NCBI RefSeq assembly: GCF_002723995.1
Contig: NZ_BEWP01000003.1
Span: 124,001 to 188,000, forward strand
Source of the DNA: Gluconobacter kondonii
Lineage (GTDB): Bacteria; Pseudomonadota; Alphaproteobacteria; Acetobacterales; Acetobacteraceae
Direction of reading: 5' to 3'
DNA length: 64,000 nucleotides
Below are positions 18,753 through 27,359 of the stretch, piece after piece (within the stretch, counting starts at the first letter, position 1; each line of letters opens with the position of its first letter). Below the pieces are notes generated by a model, which did no database searches, was not told where the DNA came from, and worked only from the letters and a program-made list of their open reading frames with translations. Made by a program: the position numbers and the translations under genes.

Positions 18753-19481
18753 TTAATGCGCCATTTCTGGCGTTGTGGCGTAAATCTCGTGGCTGGCTTT
18801 TTCAAACATTTCAATGCATTCGCGCATATTGGCTGTCAGGGCTGCGCGGGTGATGTCCGGGTCGTTGGACGGATAGTACCCGCGGGCCAGATCCTCATCG
18901 ATTTCCAGATGGGACGGGCCGTCATGTTCGTGCTCATCATGAGCGAGACCCCAGGTCCAGTGCTTCTTGGCGAACAGGTTGGTGAACTTCGGCGCGTGAC
19001 ACAGATAGGCGGCAAGTTCTTCGGCGATGTATTCGACGGCTGCAAGCCAGGAGAAGAAGACCACGGGATCTTCACTGTCGGCATTGGCGATCAGCTTCTG
19101 GACCGTGGGAAGCGTGTCGTAATGCGTTCCATACAGGTCGAGGCCGAATTCTTTTGCGCCATCAGCCCAGAGAATGGCGTGTGAGCCTTCTTCTTCCTTC
19201 ATTTCGCGCACCGCTTCACGGGCTTCTGAAAAGAAAGTCTTGATCCGGGTCTGTCCGAAACGCTGGACGAGCGGTTTGATGGGAAGATGACCGACGCGTA
19301 CGTCAATAGCGCGCTCAAAAGCCTGAATAAAAGGCCACCAGCCGATCATCATGGCCTTAATAGTCTCTTTATCGCCATGAGCTGCGCCCCGGGCCAGGGC
19401 GGAAGAATAGATTTTCTCGCGTGTAAAGACACGCATTTCGGCACGATTTACCAAAGGCTCGGAGAACAGTAGAGCGTACAT
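18753..19481 (-). CDS. Conserved protein, probable heme-oxygenase-like (diiron-type) fold
   Basis: The 242-residue protein is predicted to be almost entirely helical and soluble. It has a spaced set of potential metal ligands: EEEGSH near residue 95, EYIAEEL near 148, and an acidic histidine-rich stretch HDEHEHDGPSHLEIDEDL near 180-198. The ExxH, E and HxxxD pattern is that of heme-oxygenase-fold iron oxidases (PqqC/TenA/HDO-like), though no named family is recognised with certainty. A good ribosome-binding site (AGGA, 8 bases before ATG) supports the start. It is a single gene between the GGDEF-EAL protein and a hydrolase. A redox role is inference. Confidence 0.55.
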   Translation of the reverse strand: MYALLFSEPLVNRAEMRVFTREKIYSSALARGAAHGDKETIKAMMIGWWPFIQAFERAIDVRVGHLPIKPLVQRFGQTRIKTFFSEAREAVREMKEEEGSHAILWADGAKEFGLDLYGTHYDTLPTVQKLIANADSEDPVVFFSWLAAVEYIAEELAAYLCHAPKFTNLFAKKHWTWGLAHDEHEHDGPSHLEIDEDLARGYYPSNDPDITRAALTANMRECIEMFEKASHEIYATTPEMAH

Positions 19482-19704
19482 CCGCGTAATCCTGAAGAAG
19501 TTTATTACATTCGCCGTTCTGGCATTGGTGTTGTAGTCGGTAATTCACCAGAATAGTAAGTTTTTTACTTTAATTTTAATTGAGTTTTATTAAATTTGCA
19601 AAATATTAATATATTATATTTCCTGTATGTTGCTTTATCGTAATAAATTTACCGACGCAAAACTGCCATCTTTAAGTCCTGTTTGGTGTCGTAACGTTTT
19701 TTCT

Positions 19705-20472
19705 TCAGGCCGAACCCTGAAGAAAATCCATCATTTCCTTAAGAAAAGCCCGGGGCTGTTCCACGTGCAGCCAATGCCCGGCATCGGGCAGGGAGTGGAT
19801 CAGCGCGTGCGGGAAAAGTGCCCGGATGTGATCGTGATGTTCGGGCAGGACATAGGGCGAGGCTCCGCCGCGCAGAAAAAGGACCGGCCCCTCGTAGGGC
19901 GCAATCTGAAGGTCGGGCCAGTTTTCGATGTCATGAATGTCTCGGGAAAGCGCGTCAAAGCCGATGCTCCAGCCTGGAGAATCGCCCAGCCGGATGTTTT
20001 GCAACAGGAGTTCGGCGACGGGACGGCTGCCTGCGATGGGCTCCAGAAGGGCCAGCCCTTCCCGGCGTTCCAGCGAGGGGGGGAATGTGAGGGTTTCGAG
20101 CTTCGAGATCATCTCGCGCTGTCCATGTCCCGTCCGTGCCGGGGCGATGTCTGCAACGAGCAGCTTCGTGACGCGCTCCGGGGCGGCGAGCGCGAGCATC
20201 ATGCCGACCTTGCCACCCATGGAGTGTCCGACGACCGCAAAGCGCTCGATTCCCAGATCGTCCAGTGTTTCCAGAACGTCCTGTGCCATAAGAGCATAGC
20301 TGGCGGGACCATGCGGGCTGTGGCCGTGATTGCGCAGATCCAGCGCCAGCGTCCGGAAGGTCGTAGATGCGCCGCGCTGGAGAAAGCCGAGATTCCGGGC
20401 CCGCCCGAACAGTCCGTGCAGGAAAACGACCGTCTCCGGGCCTTCGCCGCGTTCGATGGCATGCAGTTTCAT
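19705..20472 (-). CDS. Alpha/beta hydrolase (YbfF-like esterase)
   Basis: The fold is evident from VVFLHGLFGRARN (oxyanion loop), the ALDLRNHGHSPHG motif, the nucleophile elbow VVGHSMGGKVG with the catalytic serine, and a C-terminal catalytic histidine in DAGHWLHVEQP. The aspartate is probably in the VLFLRGGAS region or just before it. Length (255 aa) and motifs fit the YbfF/esterase group acting on small acyl esters. An ATG 15 bp upstream (20487) is in frame, but GGAAGGA precedes the ATG at 20472 at good spacing. The gene is divergent from the CLC transporter gene, with only about 20 bp between the two starts. Confidence 0.85.
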   Translation of the reverse strand: MKLHAIERGEGPETVVFLHGLFGRARNLGFLQRGASTTFRTLALDLRNHGHSPHGPASYALMAQDVLETLDDLGIERFAVVGHSMGGKVGMMLALAAPERVTKLLVADIAPARTGHGQREMISKLETLTFPPSLERREGLALLEPIAGSRPVAELLLQNIRLGDSPGWSIGFDALSRDIHDIENWPDLQIAPYEGPVLFLRGGASPYVLPEHHDHIRALFPHALIHSLPDAGHWLHVEQPRAFLKEMMDFLQGSA

Positions 20473-20495
20473 CGGTGATCCTTCCATGACAGCTG

Positions 20496-22385
20496 TTGAT
20501 CGGCAGCACGCTTGCCGTCAAACAGGATCACACCTGCCGCCCGGGAGCCCGCTTGTCCACCAGTCCCGCCCCTTTTCAGGACCGTTCGCACATCCTGCGC
20601 CAGCGGTTGAACCGCTTTCAGGCGCGGCTGTTTCCACACGCCCCCCTGAATCTGCGGACTCTGGTGCGTGGCAACGAGATCTGGTTGAGCGTTCTGGCGG
20701 GATTTGTCGGCATTCTGTCGGGGCTGTGTGTGGTCGTCATGACCCATCTCACCTTCTGGATGCACAGACTGCTTTTTGGCGTTTCGGGCGTGTCTGGCGG
20801 TCATCTGTCTGGTTTGAAGGCTCTGCCTCCTCTTCGCACAGTTGTCGTGTTGAGTGGCGGTGGACTGATAATCGGCCTGTTCGGGGTGCTGATCGCAAAA
20901 ATCATACCGCGCAGCCCGGTGGACCCCATCGAGGCGAATGCGCTGCATGGCGGACGTATGTCGGTACGGGACAGTCTGGTCATCGTCTGTCAGACGGTTC
21001 TGTCCAATGGCGTGGGCGGCTCCATCGGGCTTGAAGCCGGGTTTACCCAGATCGCGTCAGCGTTTGGCTCGCGGATCGGGCGCTCCTTCCGGGTGCGCCG
21101 GGAAGATCTGCGGGTTCTGGTGGGAGCCGGGGCTGGGGCCGCAATCGGGGCGGCGTTCGATGCGCCGGTGGCCGGGGCGTTCTATGCGTTCGAACTGGTG
21201 ATCGGGTCCTATTCTTTGGGCAGTCTGTCCCCCGTGGCCGTGGCCGCGCTGGCGGGTGTGGGCGTGACGCGCTTTCTGGGTAGTGTGCCGCCGGGCATCG
21301 TTATTCCGTCTCCCGGAGATCTGTCCTGGGAAGGAACGGCCGGGGCGGTTCTCATCAGTGTTCTGACGGCGCTGACGGCCATCGGGCTGATGTTCTGCGT
21401 TACGCAGACGGAGGGGCTGTTTCGGCGAATGCCCGGCCCGGTCTGGCTGCGTCCAGCGGTGGGCGGGTTGATTGTGGGAGGGCTGGCAACACTTTATCCG
21501 TCCGTTCTGTCCGCAGGGCATGAAGCGATGCGGACTGTTTTCGCCGGGAATGTTACTGCGCGAATGGCTGTCGTGCTTTTGCTCCTGAAAGCGCTGGCAT
21601 CGTGCCTGTGTATCGGGTCGGGGTTTCGCGGAGGGTTGTTTTTCGCCTCGTTGTATCTCGGATCACTGGCCGGGACGATCTATGGCACGCTTCTGGCACC
21701 CTTGGGTGTTGCGCCGGATTCCGTTACGGCCTGCGCGTTGATTGGCATGAGCGCCATGGCCGTGGCCGTCATCGGTAGTCCCATGACGATGGTGTGTCTG
21801 ATGCTGGAACTGACCGGCAGCGTGTCTATGAGCGGTGCCACGCTGGTGGCCGCAGTGCTCTCCCTGCTCACGGTGCGGCGCCTGTTCGGCTACAGCTTTG
21901 CAACATGGCGTTTCCATCTGCGCGGCGAATCCATCCGCTCTGCCGTTGATATCGGCTGGATGCGCTCTCTGAATGTGCGTCGTATGATGCGTGGACAGGT
22001 CAGGACCCTTCCGGCGGAGACGTCCGTAAGCCGGGCGCAGACGCTCTTTCCCCCTGGTGCGGCTCAGCGGATCGTGCTGCTTGATGAAGCCGGTCATTAT
22101 GACGGTATCGTCCATCTGGCGGAACTGCATGCCGCGCCTTCCGACCAGACACCGATCAGAACGCTGGCCCTGTTCCGTAACGCCATGCTCACACCGCTCA
22201 TGAATGTCCGCGAGGCGATCGAACTGTTCGAAAAAGCCGAGGCCGATGCGCTTGTTGTCGTTGAAGATCCACAATCCCGGCAGGTGATCGGAACCCTGAC
22301 CGAACAGCACGCCCTGCGCCGCTATGCCGAGGAACTCGAACGCAGCCGCAGAAGCCTTGCGGGCGACGACAGCCTGCCAACCTGA
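20496..22385 (+). CDS. CLC-family chloride channel/transporter with C-terminal CBS pair
   Basis: The membrane part shows CLC motifs in altered form: PVDPIEANALHGG where GSGIP occurs in the classical exchangers, GGSIGLEAGFTQ in place of GKEGP (the gating glutamate is retained), and GFRGGLFFASLYLG in place of GxFxP. About ten hydrophobic helices follow a short cytosolic leader. Residues from about 480 to 610 form a pair of CBS-like regulatory repeats. It may exchange chloride or another anion for protons, but the altered selectivity loops leave the ion open. The listed start is TTG at 20496, and a GTG near 20664 just ahead of the first helix is an alternative, so the N-terminus is uncertain. 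Confidence 0.8.
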   Translation: MIGSTLAVKQDHTCRPGARLSTSPAPFQDRSHILRQRLNRFQARLFPHAPLNLRTLVRGNEIWLSVLAGFVGILSGLCVVVMTHLTFWMHRLLFGVSGVSGGHLSGLKALPPLRTVVVLSGGGLIIGLFGVLIAKIIPRSPVDPIEANALHGGRMSVRDSLVIVCQTVLSNGVGGSIGLEAGFTQIASAFGSRIGRSFRVRREDLRVLVGAGAGAAIGAAFDAPVAGAFYAFELVIGSYSLGSLSPVAVAALAGVGVTRFLGSVPPGIVIPSPGDLSWEGTAGAVLISVLTALTAIGLMFCVTQTEGLFRRMPGPVWLRPAVGGLIVGGLATLYPSVLSAGHEAMRTVFAGNVTARMAVVLLLLKALASCLCIGSGFRGGLFFASLYLGSLAGTIYGTLLAPLGVAPDSVTACALIGMSAMAVAVIGSPMTMVCLMLELTGSVSMSGATLVAAVLSLLTVRRLFGYSFATWRFHLRGESIRSAVDIGWMRSLNVRRMMRGQVRTLPAETSVSRAQTLFPPGAAQRIVLLDEAGHYDGIVHLAELHAAPSDQTPIRTLALFRNAMLTPLMNVREAIELFEKAEADALVVVEDPQSRQVIGTLTEQHALRRYAEELERSRRSLAGDDSLPT

Positions 22386-22484
22386 CCCGGATCCGGTCTT
22401 TCCCCCTTGGCATCGGGTCGTTCCCGCTTCAACATATAGTCCTATCAGATGCCCGTTCCGGGCGCCCCAACCGGAGATTTTTCC

Positions 22485-22952
22485 ATGACCGCGACTCCCG
22501 AATCCCGCCTCGCTGCCCTCGACATCACGCTGCCGGTCGCAGCTGCTCCGGTTGCGAACTACGTCACGACCGTGCGGACGGGAAATCTGCTCGTCGTGTC
22601 CGGTCAGCTCCCGCTGGTGGACGGCAAGCTGCTCATTACGGGCAAGCTCGGTGACGAAGTTTCAGCCCATGCCGGTGTAGCCTGTGCCCGCGCCTGCCTC
22701 ATCAATGTTCTGGCACAGGCCAAGGCTGCGCTCGACGGCGATCTTTCCCGCATCACGCGCGTTGTGCGTCTGGGTGGCTTCATCGCCTGCACGCCCGAAT
22801 TCACCGACCACGCCACCGTCATGAACGGCGCGTCCGATCTGGCTGTCGATGTGTTCGGTGACGCCGGACGCCATGCACGCTCCACGATCGGCGTGCCGAG
22901 CCTGCCCGTGAATGCCCCGGTCGAGGTCGAGGCGCTGTTCGAAATCGTCTGA
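22485..22952 (+). CDS. RidA/YjgF-family protein (reactive intermediate deaminase-like)
   Basis: The 155-residue protein belongs to the longer YjgF-like subfamily that typically starts with a short extension such as TPESRLAALDITLP. Recognisable segments are NYVTTVRTGNLLVVSGQLPLVDGKLL, and FTDHATVMNGASDLAVDVFGDAGRHARSTIGVPSLPVNAPVEVEA (each cited by part). RidA family members hydrolyse reactive enamine or imine intermediates from PLP enzymes; this longer subgroup is not proven to do so. GGAG lies 8 bases before the ATG at 22485, which is preferred over the upstream ATG at 22449. It is followed after 15 bp by an acyltransferase gene on the same strand, so the two are probably one transcript. Confidence 0.88.
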   Translation: MTATPESRLAALDITLPVAAAPVANYVTTVRTGNLLVVSGQLPLVDGKLLITGKLGDEVSAHAGVACARACLINVLAQAKAALDGDLSRITRVVRLGGFIACTPEFTDHATVMNGASDLAVDVFGDAGRHARSTIGVPSLPVNAPVEVEALFEIV

Positions 22953-22967
22953 TCCGAGAGAAACCGA

Positions 22968-24149
22968 ATGGGAGAAACGAACACCCTGCCGTCCCCCGAC
23001 TGGAGCCTGAGCCTTCATGCCTCGATCCACGAGATCGGGGCCGAAGTCTGGGACGCCTGTGCGGGAGCGGACAATCCGTTCGTCTCCTTCGGTTTCCTGT
23101 CCGCCCTTGAAGACAGCGGTTCCGTCGCGGACCGCTCCGGCTGGCTGGTCCGTCATGCCGCTTTGCGCGCGCCGGACAGCACCATCGCAGCCCTCGCCCC
23201 GCTTTACGGAAAATCCCATTCCTGGGGCGAATACGTCTTCGACCAGAGCTGGGCCCGCGCCTATGAAGCCGCGGGCGGCCGCTACTATCCAAAATTCGTC
23301 TGCGTTGTTCCGTTTTCACCGGTTCCCGGCCCAAGGCTTCTGTTGCGTCCGGATCTGCCTGATCAGCAAGCCGTGGCGCAGGCCCTCGCCGCCGCACTTA
23401 TTCAGGCGACGGCGCAGCTTGGCTTGTCGTCTTTACATGCCAATTTCTGCGATGCGGCTTCGCTCGAGGCCTTTACCGAGGCGGGTTATCTGCCGCGAAC
23501 AGGCCTTCAATATCACTGGCAGAATAACGGCTACACGACGTTCGATGATTTTCTGGCTGCGCTGTCCTCCCGCAAGCGCAAGTCCATCCGCAAGGAACGT
23601 AACGCCGCCCAGTCCTGTGGTCTGACCTTCAGCACGCTCCGCGGAAACGACATCACGCCGGAAGATTGGAAAGCATTCTACCGCTTCTATCAGTCCACGA
23701 TCGACCGCAAATGGGGTAGTGCCTATCTGACAGAGCGCTTCTTTCCCATGCTGTCCGAACGCCTCGGAAACCGCGTGGTCCTGATGATGGCCTATCATGA
23801 CGGAAACGCTGTCGCCGGAGCCCTGAATCTTATGGGGGCGGAAGCGCTGTTCGGCCGGAACTGGGGTTGCGAAGGGGATTGGCCCTTCCTGCATTTCGAA
23901 CTGTGTTATTACCGCGCGATTGCTTTCGCCATCGAACACGGCCTCTCTCGTGTTGAAGCCGGGGCGCAGGGTGAACACAAGATCCAGCGTGGGTATCTCC
24001 CGAGCTTCACCCATTCGGCCCATGCCATTCTCGATCCCGGTCTGCGACAGGCGGTCGCAGCCTTCGTGGAAGAGGAACGGACCGCCCTTCAGGCAGAGGC
24101 GGCGGAACTGCTGACTCTTTCACCATATCGTCACGGCGAGTCGGGTTGA
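22968..24149 (+). CDS. GNAT-superfamily acyltransferase, COG3146/FemAB-like
   Basis: The 393-residue protein has the layout of the COG3146 (DUF482) group: an N-terminal segment SLHASIHEIGAEVWDACAG, then PKFVCVVPFSPVPGPRLL, a lysine/arginine-rich SSRKRKSIRKERNAA stretch, and a C-terminal GNAT-like half. This resembles FemAB peptidyl or aminoacyl transferases, which have two GNAT domains. Members are often proposed to act in envelope or peptidoglycan biology, but no reaction is assured. It lies downstream of the RidA-like gene with a 15-bp gap, and its stop is 82 bp before flgF. Function is not resolved. Confidence 0.75.
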   Translation: MGETNTLPSPDWSLSLHASIHEIGAEVWDACAGADNPFVSFGFLSALEDSGSVADRSGWLVRHAALRAPDSTIAALAPLYGKSHSWGEYVFDQSWARAYEAAGGRYYPKFVCVVPFSPVPGPRLLLRPDLPDQQAVAQALAAALIQATAQLGLSSLHANFCDAASLEAFTEAGYLPRTGLQYHWQNNGYTTFDDFLAALSSRKRKSIRKERNAAQSCGLTFSTLRGNDITPEDWKAFYRFYQSTIDRKWGSAYLTERFFPMLSERLGNRVVLMMAYHDGNAVAGALNLMGAEALFGRNWGCEGDWPFLHFELCYYRAIAFAIEHGLSRVEAGAQGEHKIQRGYLPSFTHSAHAILDPGLRQAVAAFVEEERTALQAEAAELLTLSPYRHGESG

Positions 24150-24231
24150 GGGCGTTCGTTTAACGATTGGGAAAGCTTTGTGCCGCTACGCTGTGCTCCG
24201 AAATCGGGATTGACCGGAGCCTGTAACGCCC

Positions 24232-24972
24232 ATGGAGAACAGTACCTATATCGCGCTTTCGCGCATGGATGCCCAGCAGCGCGCCATGTCTGTGGTTGCG
24301 GACAATATGTCGAACGCATCGACCGTGGGCTACAAACGCGAAAATGTCCTCTTCAGTGACTTCCTGTCCCATCAGCACGGCTCCAAACAGGCCGAAGGTG
24401 CGGATACGGAATCCTATACGCAGGACCGTGCGACATACCGGGACTTCCAGCAGGGCGACATGCAGTCCACCGGCAATCCGCTGGATCTGGCGCTTGGAGG
24501 CGAAGGTTATTTTCAGGTCCGTACCGCCAATGGTGTGCGCCTGACCCGGGCAGGGCGGTTCGAGGAACAGCAGGACGGCGCCGTCGTCGATGAAAGCGGC
24601 AATGCCCTGCTGGACCGGGATGGTCAGCCGATCGTTATTCCCCAGACCGACCACCGCATCACCATTTCCGCCGATGGCGTGATCTCGACCGAAACGGGCG
24701 AACAGGGTCAGATCGGCATCGTGACGGCACAGGATGACAACAAACTTCAGGCAGAAGGTAGCAGGCTTCTGCGGACGGATCAGCCCACAACTGCTGTGGA
24801 AAGGCCCAACATCGTGCAGGGCATGGTGGAAGGCAGCAACGTCCAGATGATGACCGAAGTCACGAAGATGATGGAAATCCAGCGGAATTTCCAGTTCATG
24901 GCGCAGTTCGTAGATGCCGAAGCCACGCGCCAGAAAAACGCCATCGACAAGATCGTTCAGGTTTCGGCCTGA
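24232..24972 (+). CDS. flgF: Flagellar basal-body rod protein FlgF
   Basis: The 246-residue protein has the flagellar rod signature near its N-terminus (ALSRMDAQQRAMSVVADNMSNASTVGYK) and the C-terminal motif MVEGSNVQMMTEVTKMMEIQRNFQFMAQFV; each is cited by part. The mid-domain has the flagellar hook/rod sheet-rich part. FlgF forms the proximal rod together with FlgB, FlgC and FlgG. It is followed by flgG after 33 bp and then flgA after 3 bp, an operon order common in alphaproteobacteria. Length and motifs fit. The short upstream gap (82 bp) must hold the promoter if this gene starts a transcript. Confidence 0.93.
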   Translation: MENSTYIALSRMDAQQRAMSVVADNMSNASTVGYKRENVLFSDFLSHQHGSKQAEGADTESYTQDRATYRDFQQGDMQSTGNPLDLALGGEGYFQVRTANGVRLTRAGRFEEQQDGAVVDESGNALLDRDGQPIVIPQTDHRITISADGVISTETGEQGQIGIVTAQDDNKLQAEGSRLLRTDQPTTAVERPNIVQGMVEGSNVQMMTEVTKMMEIQRNFQFMAQFVDAEATRQKNAIDKIVQVSA

Positions 24973-25005
24973 TTATTTCCCCTGACGGGACAAGGATAAT
25001 TTTCC

Positions 25006-25797
25006 ATGCGCGCACTCGACATCGCCGGAACGGGCATGCAGGCCCAGCAGACCAACGTCGAAACGATTTCCAACAACATCGCGAACATGAGCACCACGGG
25101 ATATAAACGCTCCCGCGCCGAGTTTCAGGATCTGATCTACCAGAATCTCCGTCGCGTGGGCGCAAGTTCGTCCGATACCGGGACGACCATTCCGGCTGGC
25201 GCGCAGGTCGGCCTTGGTGTGAAGACAGCGGCGATCTATCGCATCAACGATCAGGGTAGCCTTGAGCAGACCAGCAACTCTCTTGATATGGCGGTTCAGG
25301 GCCGGGGTTATTTTCAGGTCCAGCTTCCCTCGGGACAGCTTGCCTATACCCGCGACGGCACGTTCTCGATGGACAATAACGGTTCTCTCGTGACCGCAGA
25401 TGGCTATCTCATCAGCCCCACGATCACGATCCCCAACAATGCCCAAAGTATTTCGATCGATCAGTCCGGTCAGGTCAGTGTGCAGGTCGCCGGGCAGAAT
25501 AATACGACGCTCGTCGGGCAGCTTCAGCTGGGCATCTTCACCAACGAAAACGGTCTGGCCGCGATGGGACAGAACCTGTTTACGCAGACGACGGCCTCTG
25601 GCGATGCCATGATGGGCAATCCTGAAGCCGTCGGCTATGGCAGCATCATGCAGGGTTATGTCGAAAACTCGAACGTCAATGTTGTGACCGAAATCACTGA
25701 CCTCATTACGGCACAGCGTGCCTATGAAATGAACAGCAAGGTTATCACTGCGTCTGATGACATGCTGAAAACAGTCACTAATCTGGGCGGCGCTTAA
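25006..25797 (+). CDS. flgG: Flagellar basal-body rod protein FlgG
   Basis: The 263-residue protein starts MRALDIAGTGMQAQQTNVETISNN and has the rod motif IANMSTTGYKRSRAEFQDLIYQNLRR; the C-terminus carries YVENSNVNVVTEITDLITAQRAYEMNSKVI (each cited by part). These are the FlgG distal-rod family signatures, and the length matches the standard 260-263 residues. FlgG polymerises to form the distal rod that carries the L and P rings. The gene is 33 bp after flgF and 3 bp before flgA. Confidence 0.95.
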   Translation: MRALDIAGTGMQAQQTNVETISNNIANMSTTGYKRSRAEFQDLIYQNLRRVGASSSDTGTTIPAGAQVGLGVKTAAIYRINDQGSLEQTSNSLDMAVQGRGYFQVQLPSGQLAYTRDGTFSMDNNGSLVTADGYLISPTITIPNNAQSISIDQSGQVSVQVAGQNNTTLVGQLQLGIFTNENGLAAMGQNLFTQTTASGDAMMGNPEAVGYGSIMQGYVENSNVNVVTEITDLITAQRAYEMNSKVITASDDMLKTVTNLGGA

Positions 25798-25800
25798 AAC

Positions 25801-26793
25801 ATGAACCGCACCCTGCTGACGGGTGGCATTCTGCTACTGGCGGGGTGCGGCGCATTTTCCTGTGTGTCGGCGGCGACGTTACGCACGGCCGTCAATGTCG
25901 ATCACCCACGCGTGCGTTTGTCGGACCTGTTCGATGATCTGGGCAAGGGGCAGGACACCGAAATCGGAGATGCTCCGGCGCTTGGAGCCTGTTATGTGGT
26001 GGGTGGCCCGCAACTGACCGCCATTGCTGCTCAGTTCGGCGTGGACTGGCCGGATGCTTCGCCTCTGGTGTCGGTGACCGTAACACATACGGCACGGATG
26101 ATTACGGCAGATGATGTCCTGCCTGTTATCCGCGAAGGGCTTGAACTGCCCTCCGAAGCACGGGTGGAAGTGGCGCTGACGGGGTTCAAGCCTGTGGCAG
26201 TTCCGATGTCGGATCAGGGCGCACCCGCCATTCTGCATATTGACCGTCCGCCGCATGGCAGCGAACATTTTACGGCCCGGCTTGAGGTGCCTTCCGCCAA
26301 GGGCGGGCAGGGAACGGCTTTTAATGTGAATGGCACGGCGACCATGGAAGTGCGTGCTGTGACTCTGCGCCACGCCATGCATCTGGGGCAGCCTATTCTG
26401 CCGGATGACGTCAGCATGACGTTTGTTCGGGTCGGTCTGATTCCGGATGATGCGTTACAGAACCCTGAGGATGCAATTGGATTGGAGGCGCGTGGCGTGC
26501 TTGCCGCTGGTCAGGTTCTCAGTGTGTCGCAACTTGCACATCCTCAACTTGTCCATCGAGGCTCGCCGGTGGTGGCGACGTTTTCTGGTCAGAGTCTTCA
26601 CCTGACAGTGTCTGGAACCGTTCTGGAAACGGGCGGGAAGGGCGATACCGTGCATGTTTATAACGCCAGCAGCCATATGGTTCTGACGGGGCGTGTCGTG
26701 GATCGAACTGAAGTAGAAGTTATTCCAGGTATTATGCCGTTGTCTGCCGATAGCAGAATGCATCAACAGACAACGGCTCTCCCTTCTCTCTGA
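25801..26793 (+). CDS. flgA: Flagellar P-ring assembly chaperone FlgA
   Basis: A signal peptide of about 26 residues leads into a periplasmic protein with the SAF-like C-terminal domain (residues about 195-325). Features include RAVTLRHAMHLGQPILPDDV, EARGVLAAGQVLSVSQL and TGRVVDRTEVEVIPG. FlgA assists P-ring (FlgI) formation in the periplasm. The LLAGC near residues 13-17 looks like a lipobox but is inside a normal Sec signal with an ALA-like cut further on, so a lipoprotein is less likely. The gene is three bases after flgG. The expected next gene, flgH (L-ring), is missing: the coding run stops here and the AT-rich region starts. Confidence 0.9.
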   Translation: MNRTLLTGGILLLAGCGAFSCVSAATLRTAVNVDHPRVRLSDLFDDLGKGQDTEIGDAPALGACYVVGGPQLTAIAAQFGVDWPDASPLVSVTVTHTARMITADDVLPVIREGLELPSEARVEVALTGFKPVAVPMSDQGAPAILHIDRPPHGSEHFTARLEVPSAKGGQGTAFNVNGTATMEVRAVTLRHAMHLGQPILPDDVSMTFVRVGLIPDDALQNPEDAIGLEARGVLAAGQVLSVSQLAHPQLVHRGSPVVATFSGQSLHLTVSGTVLETGGKGDTVHVYNASSHMVLTGRVVDRTEVEVIPGIMPLSADSRMHQQTTALPSL

Positions 26794-27359
26794 TGAGTGG
26801 GGCTGGGGCCAGCTTATCAATTTATTTCATCAAGACGTATGCCACATAAGGGGTATTTCTATATATTTTGTTACTATTCCGAATTCCGGAGTAGTCAATT
26901 TTTTAAATTCAACGAACTTAATCGATGAATGCAAATAATGAGGGAATCTGCCTATTGGCATGAGGCGCCGGCATATAAAATCGACAGCTAGGCTTAAGAG
27001 CCTAAAATAAAAACATTCGGGAACCGCAATATTTTTATTTTAGGTTGTTTTGATTTTCTATACCAGCGATTTATGTCAGTGCTTTAACGAAAAATGATTC
27101 GTAGAATTAAAGTTTCACTTCAACACAAGCAAAATATTAAATAATAACTTTATTTATAAATCAATATTTCATAATATTTATTACTGAAACATATTTAAAA
27201 TAATTTGATTAATAATATTAATCCCAAAAACGTTACCAATAATAAAAACAAAAATCAATATTGTGTTATTCTAAACAAAAAATAGTCATTTCTATTATTA
27301 TTGAAAATTCTAGAAGAGAGAAAAACACATATCGAATTATGTCTCCTAGGAGAACGCCA
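26794..27359. other. AT-rich intergenic region before fdhS
   Basis: About 570 bp without a supported gene. It starts with an ATG overlapping the flgA stop that opens only 18 codons and shows no FlgH features. It then drops sharply in GC content. It must contain the promoter for fdhSCL, but no confident -35/-10 pair could be picked out by eye. It holds a striking 13-bp perfect inverted repeat at 27001-27044. Confidence 0.7.
27001..27044. repeat. Perfect 13-bp inverted repeat (possible terminator or operator)
   Basis: CCTAAAATAAAAA at 27001-27013 is exactly complementary to TTTTTATTTTAGG at 27032-27044, leaving an 18-base loop. A second small hairpin, TAGGCT/AGCCTA (26989-27004), shares four bases with its left arm, so the two cannot form together. 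A terminator for the flagellar transcript, or a regulator site for the fdh operon, are both possible. Confidence 0.5.

Noticed and set aside
25801-25880. FlgA as a lipoprotein (LLAGC)
   Set aside because: The motif lies inside a normal Sec signal and FlgA homologues are soluble periplasmic chaperones.
27261-27359. N-terminal extension of FdhS from 27261
   Set aside because: The extension has no signal features, and the TTG at 27360 has a well-placed AGGAG and fits the known FdhS N-terminus.
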